NCBI GenBank assembly: GCA_900555045.1
Contig: USJW01000081.1
Span: 1 to 21,849 of the forward strand
Length of the DNA: 21,849 bases
Source: an uncultured Clostridium sp.
Lineage (GTDB): Bacteria; Bacillota; Clostridia; Lachnospirales; Lachnospiraceae
Direction: 5' to 3'
The notes beneath the pieces are model-generated. The model saw nothing but the letters and a program-made list of their open reading frames with translations. It was not told the DNA's origin and did no database searches. Both the position numbers and the translations under genes were made by a program. Shown in pieces: positions 1 to 7,190 of the stretch; within the stretch, counting starts at the first letter, position 1, and each line of letters begins with the position of its first letter.

Positions 1-52
1 AAACCAGGATTTTTAAATCTGCGGATGGATACAGATTTAAAAATCCTGGTTT
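1..52. repeat. perfect 21-bp inverted repeat, possible terminator
   Basis: Bases 1-21 and 32-52 are exact reverse complements, separated by a 10-base loop (22-31). On the plus strand the stem runs into TTTTTG. On the minus strand it lies about 45 bases after the stop codon of the RloB-like gene, and its last bases are Ts that run off the window. It may be a bidirectional terminator closing the defence-like operon. The stem is longer and much more AT-rich than the other terminators here, so a repeat or element end is also possible. The left flank is not in the window. Confidence 0.6.
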
Positions 53-95
53 TTGTAGTAATTAAGGAGAAAATGGTGGAATAAAGCTGATAGGT

Positions 96-845
96 TTATA
101 AATCAATGATGCCCATTTGAAGGAATGCAAGTGTGAGGAGCGAGAATATTTTATATCCCTCCCCGGTTAGATACCATTGTTCCTGTCTCTCAAAAATTTC
201 TGAGCTGGACGGGGCGAAATCGTCGATGTTCCAGAGCAGTTGTTCTGATTCGAGAAAATGAATAAACTCTGCCGTCGCTCTGAGCAGCGTTGTTTCTGTA
301 ATTTTGTTCAGCTGTATCTCCCGGTTCTGCGCGATATACTGCTTGGCGTCGCGCCCCAGGGGCATGCGAAGTTGGTGGGCGTTCTCGCAGAAACCGGAAA
401 TTATATAGCTCTCGATACTCGGATAGCTGAGCAAAAGCTGTCCGGCCACTGTTCCCGCATTATCATATGGATCCGAGAGCGTTCTCACATACTCCCGTAT
501 TTGCTGTACATTCGTATTAGACAGCGGATCTCTGTCAAACAGATAGTATACCGCCGACTTTTCCACCGGGAAGTGATACTGTGACCGCAACATATCATAA
601 ATGCGGTCCATGTAGTCGCTTTCCCCGGTAATGTCCTTGATATTACTCTCCCTGGTATTTACTACCGCCACCCGGGAATATTCATCCCTGGGGCTGTAAA
701 ATGAATCCAGCCGATTCCTCCGCTTTTCAATATATTCATATTGCAGGAGCTCACAAAATATTTTTCGGAGTATGCTGAACTCTGTGCGGCTGCCCTCCAC
801 AACAAACAGAACACGGCCGATTCGTTTATCCCGGTTAAGCCTCAT
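96..845 (-). CDS. RloB/TOPRIM-like protein, putative anti-phage effector
   Basis: This 249-residue protein looks like a divergent member of the RloB / AbiLii / DUF4435 group of TOPRIM-fold proteins. Visible motifs are VVEGSRTE (residues 15-22, candidate TOPRIM glutamate), LFDRDP (102-107, acidic DxD-type motif) and YPSIES (141-146), which sits where RloB proteins carry NPCFELW. In such pairs the TOPRIM protein is the presumed nuclease or toxin and the neighbouring ATPase is the sensor. The ATG at 845 was chosen over one at 860 because GGGGAGAGG lies just ahead of it. It overlaps the ATPase gene by 11 bases, so translation is probably coupled. The base composition is visibly richer in AT than the metabolic genes to the right, which fits acquisition by transfer. 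Family level is fairly secure; the activity is inferred. Confidence 0.7.
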   Translation of the reverse strand: MRLNRDKRIGRVLFVVEGSRTEFSILRKIFCELLQYEYIEKRRNRLDSFYSPRDEYSRVAVVNTRESNIKDITGESDYMDRIYDMLRSQYHFPVEKSAVYYLFDRDPLSNTNVQQIREYVRTLSDPYDNAGTVAGQLLLSYPSIESYIISGFCENAHQLRMPLGRDAKQYIAQNREIQLNKITETTLLRATAEFIHFLESEQLLWNIDDFAPSSSEIFERQEQWYLTGEGYKIFSLLTLAFLQMGIIDL

Positions 846-2004
846 CGTCCCTCTCCCCATAATTAGGCAATCCGCCGAAAACTCCGCTCACATACATTTT
901 TTCTACATTCTGCGCTGCCCTAGGCTGCTCAGAGGAGAACCGCCGCACGGTGCTGCCCTCGATTCCGTGAAATTCGACGGAGTATTCCTGGTCCGGGCGC
1001 AGAAGTGAATTGCTCAGCAGATTGGTAGAGTGGGAGACAAACAGCAATTGTCCATCTGATGCATTCTTCATGAAAAACCGGACCAGCAACTCCTCCAGAT
1101 CGTTGTGGAATCCACTGGAAAATTCATCGATCAAGAGCATTCCACCGTTGGCCGCCACGCTGAGAAACGCGGGCAACATGCGCAGAAGATTCTGATTTCC
1201 ACAGGACTCCTCGGAAAACGGGATCGGCGCCTCAATCCCCTTCCGCTTAAAAAATACATATTTTTCATCCTCGGCTCCGGGAAGTGAAATAATATAGTCT
1301 TTCCCGGCACTTGCATGGGCGTACTCCACACTCTGCTCAAAGTTGTATGCTTCGAAGAAATGATTGATTTTTTCACTGCCCGATGCCTTCAGATGTTTGA
1401 TCAGGCCGATCTCCTCTTTCCCGTATGACTCAATGCGTTTTTCGAAGGCATTGATATAGACTGACTTTGAGAGAAAGTCCATCCATTCCCGCAAAACCTG
1501 ATCCCCTGAAAATTTGGTGTTAAAGTAGAGGGTTCTCAAAAACAGAGTTTCCCGGTCTACATCCGTATCGTCATAAGAGATTCCGTTTTCATCTGCGATA
1601 TAGGACTTCGCGGATACTCCCATCCGCTCCATTTTAAGCCTGCTATCCACGTATAATTTTTCAGTGATAAATGTATTTCTGGTGTCCACCTCCAAAAAAT
1701 AGCGAACCTGACTGCCGGATATCCCAAACCAATAATCGACCGAATAGCTGAATTCGTCGCCAAACATACAGCGAAACATTCCCGAATTGATGCTGCGCTC
1801 TGAAAACAGAAAATCCAGCAGCAATTTCACGCTCAAGATGATATTCGATTTTCCCGATGCATTGGCCCCAACAAAAATACAGCCCTTTAATATGCCGGAA
1901 TCGGAAACATTCTCCGGCAGTATTGTATAATTTGTTTTTCTCAGATCGACCGTAGTCTCGTGCCGAAAGGATTTAAAGTTTTTCAGGATGATTTTTTGTA
2001 ACAT
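835..2004 (-). CDS. AAA15-type (RloA/AbiLi-like) ATPase
   Basis: A 389-residue ATPase of the SMC/ABC-like AAA_15/AAA_21 group. It opens with the usual IILKNFKSF strand. Walker A is GANASGKS (46-53), a signature-like ESCGNQNLL is at 266-274, Walker B is LLIDE (290-294) followed by a conserved histidine (300), and the H-loop SHST is at 324-327. Residues 60-260 form the variable insert expected in OLD, RloA and AriA proteins. It has no TOPRIM domain of its own; that function appears to be supplied by the overlapping downstream gene. Together they have the layout of AbiL (AbiLi/AbiLii) or PARIS (AriA/AriB) systems, in which the ATPase senses phage and releases a nuclease or toxin. AAGGAG lies 6 bases before the ATG at 2004. 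The ATPase call is firm; the defence role is inference from the pairing. Confidence 0.8.
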   Translation of the reverse strand: MLQKIILKNFKSFRHETTVDLRKTNYTILPENVSDSGILKGCIFVGANASGKSNIILSVKLLLDFLFSERSINSGMFRCMFGDEFSYSVDYWFGISGSQVRYFLEVDTRNTFITEKLYVDSRLKMERMGVSAKSYIADENGISYDDTDVDRETLFLRTLYFNTKFSGDQVLREWMDFLSKSVYINAFEKRIESYGKEEIGLIKHLKASGSEKINHFFEAYNFEQSVEYAHASAGKDYIISLPGAEDEKYVFFKRKGIEAPIPFSEESCGNQNLLRMLPAFLSVAANGGMLLIDEFSSGFHNDLEELLVRFFMKNASDGQLLFVSHSTNLLSNSLLRPDQEYSVEFHGIEGSTVRRFSSEQPRAAQNVEKMYVSGVFGGLPNYGERDDEA

Positions 2005-2044
2005 AGCCGCTCCTTACCAATCAAAACATGATCTTGTCACTTAA

Positions 2045-2073
2045 ACTATAACATGCTCATTAATATTATGCAA
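2045..2073 (-). promoter_or_regulatory. sigma-A-like promoter of the ATPase/RloB pair
   Basis: On the minus strand, TTGCAT (2068-2073), 17 bases and TATAGT (2045-2050) precede the ATPase start at 2004. Upstream, the decamer ACTGTAAAAA occurs twice in the same orientation (2076-2085 and 2108-2117), 32 bases apart or about three helical turns, and could bind a regulator. The interval 2074-2143 contains no gene and no obvious terminator for the gene ending at 2144. Confidence 0.5.
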
Positions 2074-2143
2074 TATTTTTACAGTATCAATCATTTGATT
2101 CGTAATTTTTTTACAGTTCTGCGGTCTATTCCATCCTCTGTCC

Positions 2144-3040
2144 TCACATCCCCTCCAACTCCCGTCTCCTTCTCTCAAACAACCCAATCAGATACTCCCC
2201 CACCTTCACGCTGTACGCCAGCGACACCTCCACCAGCTCCATGGGGACTTTGTTTAGGAACCACTGGGCCTCGTAGTTTAGGTTTCCCTCGTAGCCGATG
2301 TCGGCCAGGGCTTCCATGGCGGCGGGCCAGTCGGTTTTTCCCTGGAAGGGGAGGACGTGGATGTTGTCCACGCCGGTCTGGTCAGAGACGTGGGTGACTT
2401 TGAGACGCTTTCCCAGCACACGCATGGCCTTTTTCTGGTCCTGTCCCATGATGCTGGCGTGCTCCAGGTCCCAGCAGGCGCCCACATTCTCCATGTCCAC
2501 CGCGTCGATGAGCTCCGCCAGCTCCTCGGCGTTGTCCGCGTAGTAGCGCCGGGGCGCGATGTGTAAGTCCCACATGTTCTCCACCGCGATGCCCACGCCC
2601 TTTTCGCCCGCGAACTCGGCCAGGCGGCGGATGAACTCCACATTTTTGCGCTTGGACTCCCGGTACACCGCGTCGGCGCCAAAGTCCGTGGACGGGTGGA
2701 TCACGAGCCACGGGATCCCCATCCGCCCGGAGGCGATCACGCTGCGCTCAAGGACCATCCGGTCACGGTCGTGGTTCGCCCTGGGGTTTAAAAAGTCGTA
2801 CACGTTGGCGTGGCCCTGCTCGTAGACAGCCCCCCACTTGTCCGCGGTCTCGATCATCCGCTGCGTGTAGCGCTCCCAGTTATCCCCAAGAAACGGGCTG
2901 TCGTAGGTGATCAGGTCGTGGAAGCAGAAATCCAGAACCTTGTACCCCGCCCTGGCGCACAGCTCGATGGCCAGCTCCTGCTCCACCGGCTCCATGTTGA
3001 TGCGCTCAAACAGCATGTTGGTTGATGTCGATAGCTTCAT
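2144..3040 (-). CDS. sugar phosphate isomerase/epimerase-like TIM-barrel protein
   Basis: A 298-residue protein of the xylose isomerase-like / AP endonuclease 2 TIM-barrel family (IolE, IolI and tagatose epimerase relatives). Candidate metal ligands follow the family pattern: E154 (AVENMWD), D191 (CWDLEH), H217 (THVSD) and E257 (NYEAQ). These enzymes isomerise, epimerise or dehydrate sugars and inositols with a divalent metal, in the cytoplasm. The start at 3040 is preceded by GAGGGGAGAG; a longer frame to 3208 would run through the preceding HAD gene and lacks this site. It is the last gene of the sugar locus, 16 bases after the HAD gene, so it probably acts on the imported sugar or a product of the nucleoside hydrolase-like enzyme. 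The exact substrate cannot be read from sequence. Confidence 0.8.
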   Translation of the reverse strand: MKLSTSTNMLFERINMEPVEQELAIELCARAGYKVLDFCFHDLITYDSPFLGDNWERYTQRMIETADKWGAVYEQGHANVYDFLNPRANHDRDRMVLERSVIASGRMGIPWLVIHPSTDFGADAVYRESKRKNVEFIRRLAEFAGEKGVGIAVENMWDLHIAPRRYYADNAEELAELIDAVDMENVGACWDLEHASIMGQDQKKAMRVLGKRLKVTHVSDQTGVDNIHVLPFQGKTDWPAAMEALADIGYEGNLNYEAQWFLNKVPMELVEVSLAYSVKVGEYLIGLFERRRRELEGM

Positions 3041-3056
3041 AATTGTGCTCTCCCCT

Positions 3057-3884
3057 CTATCCCCGCCGGGACGTGTCGGCGGGTCCGTTCTCCCCCAGGC
3101 ACACCCTGCGTATAATCTCCGCGACTCCCTCGCCGCCCGCGCGCTCCGCCACGATGTCCGCGCAGGCCTTGGTCTGGGGGATGGCGTTCCCCACAGCGCC
3201 GCCAACACCCGCCAGGCGGATCATGGCGTCGTCATTCTCATTGTCGCCGATGGCCAGAATTTCGTCAACCGAAATCCCCAGATATTCGGCCAGGCGGCCA
3301 ATTCCGTACTCCTTGCCGTACCCTGCGGCCACGATCTCCAGACCGGACTCGCCGTAGTGGGTGATGTGGCACCTGTCCGCCAGCTCCTCCTCCAGGGCTT
3401 TTAAGGCCGGGACGCCATGCCCCTCGTCGATGATGTTCATCTTGTCCACCGTCAACCTGTCCCACTCCTCTTCCCCGATGGGCCGAATGGCATGGTAGCT
3501 CCCGCGCTCCGCCCGTTTTCTGCGGGTCGCCTCGTTCTCCTCAAAGCAGTACTCCACGCCGCGCACCGCGTATAGGACCGTCATCCCGCGCTCGAGGGCC
3601 GCGGTGATCAGCGGGCGCAGCACGCCGGCGCGCAGCGGATGGCTCTCCAGAATCTCCTCCCCCCGGTAGATGAGGGTCCCGTTGCAGGCGCAGACCGGCG
3701 GGTCGATCCCCAGCTGCCGCACAAAGGGGGTGATCATGTAGGGCAGCCGCCCGGATGCGAAGGTAAACCCGATTCCCCGGGCCGCAAGCTCCTTCACCGC
3801 CTCTGCCACTGCCCGGGGAAATTCCTCCCCATGTCCAATCAGCGTCCCGTCGATATCGCTCACCACAAGTTTGATCGTCTTCAT
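3057..3884 (-). CDS. Cof-type HAD-IIB family hydrolase
   Basis: A 275-residue haloacid dehalogenase-superfamily phosphatase of the Cof/YbiV type. Motif I is DIDGT (D10 nucleophile, D12), motif II is FASGR (S44), the motif III lysine is in the GYGKEYG region (K191), and motif IV is GDNEND (213-218). The cap between motifs II and III is of the size usual for subclass IIB. Relatives dephosphorylate sugar phosphates, nucleotides or flavin-type phosphates in the cytoplasm. The ATG at 3884 has AGAGGAG upstream. It lies between an intrinsic terminator behind the solute-binding protein gene and the TIM-barrel gene, so it may be expressed by readthrough or from its own weak promoter. A sugar-phosphate substrate is likely from context but not proven. 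Confidence 0.88.
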   Translation of the reverse strand: MKTIKLVVSDIDGTLIGHGEEFPRAVAEAVKELAARGIGFTFASGRLPYMITPFVRQLGIDPPVCACNGTLIYRGEEILESHPLRAGVLRPLITAALERGMTVLYAVRGVEYCFEENEATRRKRAERGSYHAIRPIGEEEWDRLTVDKMNIIDEGHGVPALKALEEELADRCHITHYGESGLEIVAAGYGKEYGIGRLAEYLGISVDEILAIGDNENDDAMIRLAGVGGAVGNAIPQTKACADIVAERAGGEGVAEIIRRVCLGENGPADTSRRG

Positions 3885-3904
3885 CCCAACTGTCTCCTCT
3901 TTCC

Positions 3905-3942
3905 AAAAAGAGGCGTTTCCCCATTTTGTGGAAAAACGCCTT
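3905..3942 (-). terminator. intrinsic terminator after the solute-binding protein gene
   Basis: A hairpin with arms 3911-3922 and 3929-3942 (core AGGCGTTT / AAACGCC with a two-base bulge) is followed on the minus strand by CTTTTT. It lies 24 bases after the stop codon at 3966 and just before the HAD gene ribosome binding site. It would reduce expression of the last two genes relative to the transporter. The plus strand also ends in TTTT, so it could act in both directions. Confidence 0.75.
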
Positions 3943-3965
3943 TTGCTCTGTCAGCGTGTGCCGGT

Positions 3966-5411
3966 TTAGTCGTTGGCTTGGTGGTACTCGTCTAAGAGCG
4001 CGTTGCACTCGTCCACGATCTGGTCCACCGTCTCGTCCACGCTCAGGCTGCCCTCGCAGAACTGAACCATGGCGTTGGTCATCACGTCGTTGATCTCATT
4101 GTACACCAGATCCAGGGGCTCCTGCGCCATGGGGGAGGAAGCCTTCATCTGGTCTAACGGAACCTTGAATTCCGGGTTCGCCTCGTAGTACGCCTTCATC
4201 TCGTCCATGGTCTCCACGTTCTGGTTCACCGGGATGTAGCCGGACTTGGTGGAGAGAATGAACTGCGCCTCCGGGGAGCTGCAGTACTGGAGCACATCCC
4301 ATGCCGCCTCAACCTTTGCCTCATCGCCCAGGTTGAACAGGGTCAGGCAGGAGCCGCCCAGAGCCGCGCCGCTGGTGTCGCCGTCGGTCACCTTGGGAAT
4401 CGGCGCTACCTTCCAGCTGAAGGAGTCGCCCACCAGGTTGTTGATGGTGGCAAGACGGCTGGAGGACATCATGCACATGGCGGTCAGGCCGTTGGCAAAC
4501 TCCTCGTTTAAGCTGTCCTCCACGTACTTGTAGCCGCCGGTCTTGTTGACCGCGTCCACCTTTGTAAGGATGGTCTTTAAGGTGCCGTCGTCCTTCACGG
4601 TGAGCTTTGTCATCTCGCCCGCGCGGCCGCCCTCGTTGTCGCCCACAAAGGATTCTGCGGACTGCTGCACCAGGTAGTTGACCAGGTGGTAGCGCTTGAT
4701 CTGAGTCTCAAAGCCGTAGCGCTCCACGGTGCCGTCCGCCGCCTTCTTTGTCAGGGCCTCGGTGTATTTTGCCAACTCGTCCCAGGTTGCGGGCGGAGCG
4801 TCAAATCCGGCCTCCTTAAGGGCGTCCTCGGTGTAGTAGAGAAGCAGATTGGAGTTTGCGAAGGGGATGGCCATCAGCTTGCCGTCCGCGGTGCAGGAGC
4901 GCACCATGGCCGGGTAGAAGTCGTCCGCCTTCACGGTGTTGTCCGCCTTGGCGATCCGGTCGGTCAGATCCACGGTCCAGTCCAGATCCATCATGCTGGG
5001 GATGGTGGAGGTCAGGCCCTGGTTGATGTCCGGTGCATTGGCGGTGTCGCCGGTCTGGTAGGCGAGGATCACCTTGTCCGTGCCCTCGTAGCCCTGGAAC
5101 ACCAGATTTACATGGATTCCCTTCTCCTTGCCGCGGCCGCTGTTGTAGTTCTCAATTACCTCATTTAAGGCCTCTCCCGCGGAGCCGTTTAAGCTGTGCC
5201 AGAAGGTCACAACCGTCTCCCCCTCGGCGGGAGCGCTGCTCTCCTTCACGGCCTCGCTGCTCTCAGTCGCCGCAGCGGTGCTTGCCGGGGCTTCTGTGGC
5301 GGCTGTGGTGGCCGCTCCGTCCTCGGTGGTCTTGATCCCGCCGCAGCCCGCAAGGCCGGCAGCCATGGATGCGGTTAAAAGCATGGTAAGTGCGCGTTTG
5401 TTCATGATCAT
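3966..5411 (-). CDS. ABC sugar transporter solute-binding lipoprotein (CUT1)
   Basis: A 481-residue extracellular solute-binding protein of family 1 (UgpB/MalE type). The N-terminus is a lipoprotein signal peptide with lipobox LAGC (acylated C23), followed by a long Ala/Thr/Ser/Glu linker to about residue 65. The mature part begins ETVVTFWHSLNGSAGEALNE, typical of CUT1 binding proteins. It would sit on the outer face of the membrane and deliver an oligosaccharide, glycoside or glycerol-phosphate-like ligand to the two permeases encoded upstream. GGGAGGA lies 5 bases before the ATG at 5411. It is co-transcribed with the permeases (56-base gap) and followed by a terminator. The ligand is unknown; the neighbouring nucleoside hydrolase-like gene suggests a ribosyl or similar glycoside. 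Confidence 0.92.
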   Translation of the reverse strand: MIMNKRALTMLLTASMAAGLAGCGGIKTTEDGAATTAATEAPASTAAATESSEAVKESSAPAEGETVVTFWHSLNGSAGEALNEVIENYNSGRGKEKGIHVNLVFQGYEGTDKVILAYQTGDTANAPDINQGLTSTIPSMMDLDWTVDLTDRIAKADNTVKADDFYPAMVRSCTADGKLMAIPFANSNLLLYYTEDALKEAGFDAPPATWDELAKYTEALTKKAADGTVERYGFETQIKRYHLVNYLVQQSAESFVGDNEGGRAGEMTKLTVKDDGTLKTILTKVDAVNKTGGYKYVEDSLNEEFANGLTAMCMMSSSRLATINNLVGDSFSWKVAPIPKVTDGDTSGAALGGSCLTLFNLGDEAKVEAAWDVLQYCSSPEAQFILSTKSGYIPVNQNVETMDEMKAYYEANPEFKVPLDQMKASSPMAQEPLDLVYNEINDVMTNAMVQFCEGSLSVDETVDQIVDECNALLDEYHQAND

Positions 5412-5467
5412 TCATTCCTCCCTGTAAAATATTTACATATTGTTTTTTATATCCCGTGGAAATTGTC

Positions 5468-6295
5468 TTAGCCCTTCACGGAGCCGCTCATGAGGCCTCC
5501 CACGATCTTTCTCTGGAACAGGATAAACACCAGGATCGACGGCACCAGGATGATGGTGGCCGCGGCCATGACGACGCCGTAGTCGCTGGAGGCCTCGGTG
5601 TTTAACATGGTGATTGCCACCTGCGCGGTGCGCATCTCATTGACATTGGTGACGATTAACGGCCATAAGTAGGTGTTCCAGGTCCCCACGAAGGAGGAGA
5701 TGAACACGGTGGCCAGGGCCGGTGTGGTGGTGGGCAGCAGGATCTTGATAAAAAACAGGAAGTTCCCGCAGCCGTCCATCAGCGCCGCCTCCTTTAAGGA
5801 CTTGGAGTAGCTCATAAAATACTGACGGATCACGAACACGTTCATGGCCGACACGAAGAAGGTCACCATCATGCCCGTGTAGGTGTTGATCAGGTTCATC
5901 CCCGCCACGGTGAAGTAGTTCTGCACCACCAGCACGTCCGCCGGGATGATCATGGTGCCGATGGTCAGGTAGAACAGGAGCTTCTTGCCCGGGTACTCGT
6001 AAAACGCGAAGGAGTAGGCCGCGCAGCTGGCGGTGATCAGGCGCACCACGCTGGATACGAAGGCCACCACGAAGGAGTTGAACATGAACCGGAAAATATC
6101 GGTCTTGGTCACCGCCTTTATGTAGTTGACCAGGTAGATGTAGTTGGGCATGATGTGCAGGTCCTTGGTCAGGATCTCGGACGGCTCCATGAAGGAGACG
6201 AGCACGCAGTAGATGATCGGCGAGATCACCACAAGGCCCAAAAGCAGGCAGAAGACCTGGTAGAGCGCGCTCTGGAACGCTTTCTTCTTATTCAT
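5468..6295 (-). CDS. carbohydrate ABC transporter permease (MalG/UgpE type)
   Basis: A 275-residue inner-membrane permease with about six hydrophobic segments. The EAA loop that docks the ATPase is seen in SLKEAALMDGCGNFLFFIKI (about residues 175-195), characteristic of MalG/UgpE proteins, which end in a short basic tail as here. The ATG at 6295 overlaps the stop of the preceding permease gene by 8 bases (ATGAATAA), with AAGAAGG upstream, so the two are translationally coupled. The pair should form the membrane channel of the importer. No nucleotide-binding subunit is encoded nearby, which is common for CUT1 systems of Bacillota that share an MsmK-type ATPase. Confidence 0.92.
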   Translation of the reverse strand: MNKKKAFQSALYQVFCLLLGLVVISPIIYCVLVSFMEPSEILTKDLHIMPNYIYLVNYIKAVTKTDIFRFMFNSFVVAFVSSVVRLITASCAAYSFAFYEYPGKKLLFYLTIGTMIIPADVLVVQNYFTVAGMNLINTYTGMMVTFFVSAMNVFVIRQYFMSYSKSLKEAALMDGCGNFLFFIKILLPTTTPALATVFISSFVGTWNTYLWPLIVTNVNEMRTAQVAITMLNTEASSDYGVVMAAATIILVPSILVFILFQRKIVGGLMSGSVKG

Positions 6296-7160
6296 AGTGC
6301 ACCTTCTTTCCCTCAAAGGCCATGCTGGCCACCATCATGACCGCGGAGAGCAGAAAGCAGACCGTGGTGGCGGCGAAGGCCGCGTTGTAGTTGGTGCCGA
6401 GGATCGCCTTCTTGTACACGTAGGAGATCATGGTCTCCGTCGCCCCGTTGGGGCCGCCCTTGGTCAGGATCAACGGGAAGCTGGCGGTGGTCATGGCGTA
6501 GGCGATGTCCTTCACGCACAGGAACAGTAAGGTGGGCGAGATCATGGGCAAAATGATCTTTGTCTGGAGGGCCAGGCCGCTGACGCCGTCGATGCTGGAG
6601 CTCTCGATCACGTCCTCGGAGATCCCCCGAAGCCCGGACAGGATGAAAATAAAGTTGTAACCCACGTTGGCCCAGATCTGGATGATCATGATGCTGACAA
6701 GGGCCATCTTCTGGTCGTTCAGCCAGTTGATGTTGATCCCGAACAGCTTGTTGATGATTCCCATGGAGGGGTTGTAGGCCAGCTGGAAGATCATGGCGAT
6801 GACGGAAGCCGAGGTCGCCATGGACAGGGCGAACATAGCCTCGTACACCACCGAGAAGCGGCGGCGCTTGCGGCAGAGAATCGCCAGCGCGTAGCCGATC
6901 ACGATGGACACCGGCACGGTGATGAACACGTAGATCAGCGTGTTCCCGATGGACTGGATGAACTTGGGATCCCCGAACACCCGCAGGTAATTGCTAAGCC
7001 CGGCGAATCCCTTTATGTTGCGGAACTTGTCCAGCGTGTAAAAGCTCAAAATCTCATTTTTCAGAAACGGGTAGTACACAAACAGTGCAAAAAAGATCAG
7101 CGCCGGCAGCAGGTACAGATAGGGCTCCAGCCGCTTGACTATGGTTTTTTTTCGTTTCAT
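6288..7160 (-). CDS. sugar ABC transporter permease (MalF/UgpA type)
   Basis: A 290-residue permease that begins with a basic stretch (KRKKTIVKRL) and a first membrane segment LYLLPALIFFALFVYYPF, the classic start of UgpA/MalF-like CUT1 permeases. Further hydrophobic segments follow, and the degenerate EAA loop is GISEDVIESSSIDGVSG leading to ILP (about residues 180-210). It partners the overlapping downstream permease. GGAGG lies 8 bases before the ATG at 7160, and the gap to the preceding nucleoside hydrolase-like gene is 30 bases, so both belong to one operon. The family call is firm; the transported substrate is unknown. Confidence 0.92.
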   Translation of the reverse strand: MKRKKTIVKRLEPYLYLLPALIFFALFVYYPFLKNEILSFYTLDKFRNIKGFAGLSNYLRVFGDPKFIQSIGNTLIYVFITVPVSIVIGYALAILCRKRRRFSVVYEAMFALSMATSASVIAMIFQLAYNPSMGIINKLFGININWLNDQKMALVSIMIIQIWANVGYNFIFILSGLRGISEDVIESSSIDGVSGLALQTKIILPMISPTLLFLCVKDIAYAMTTASFPLILTKGGPNGATETMISYVYKKAILGTNYNAAFAATTVCFLLSAVMMVASMAFEGKKVHYE

Positions 7161-7190
7161 ATCCTGTCCTCCATCCTTTCCCAGGCCCGG

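Noticed and set aside
3041..3208. N-terminal extension of the TIM-barrel protein
   Set aside because: It would overlap the HAD coding region for most of its length and is Arg/Pro/Ser-rich. The ATG at 3040 has a clear GAGGGGAGAG site and a family-like N-terminus.
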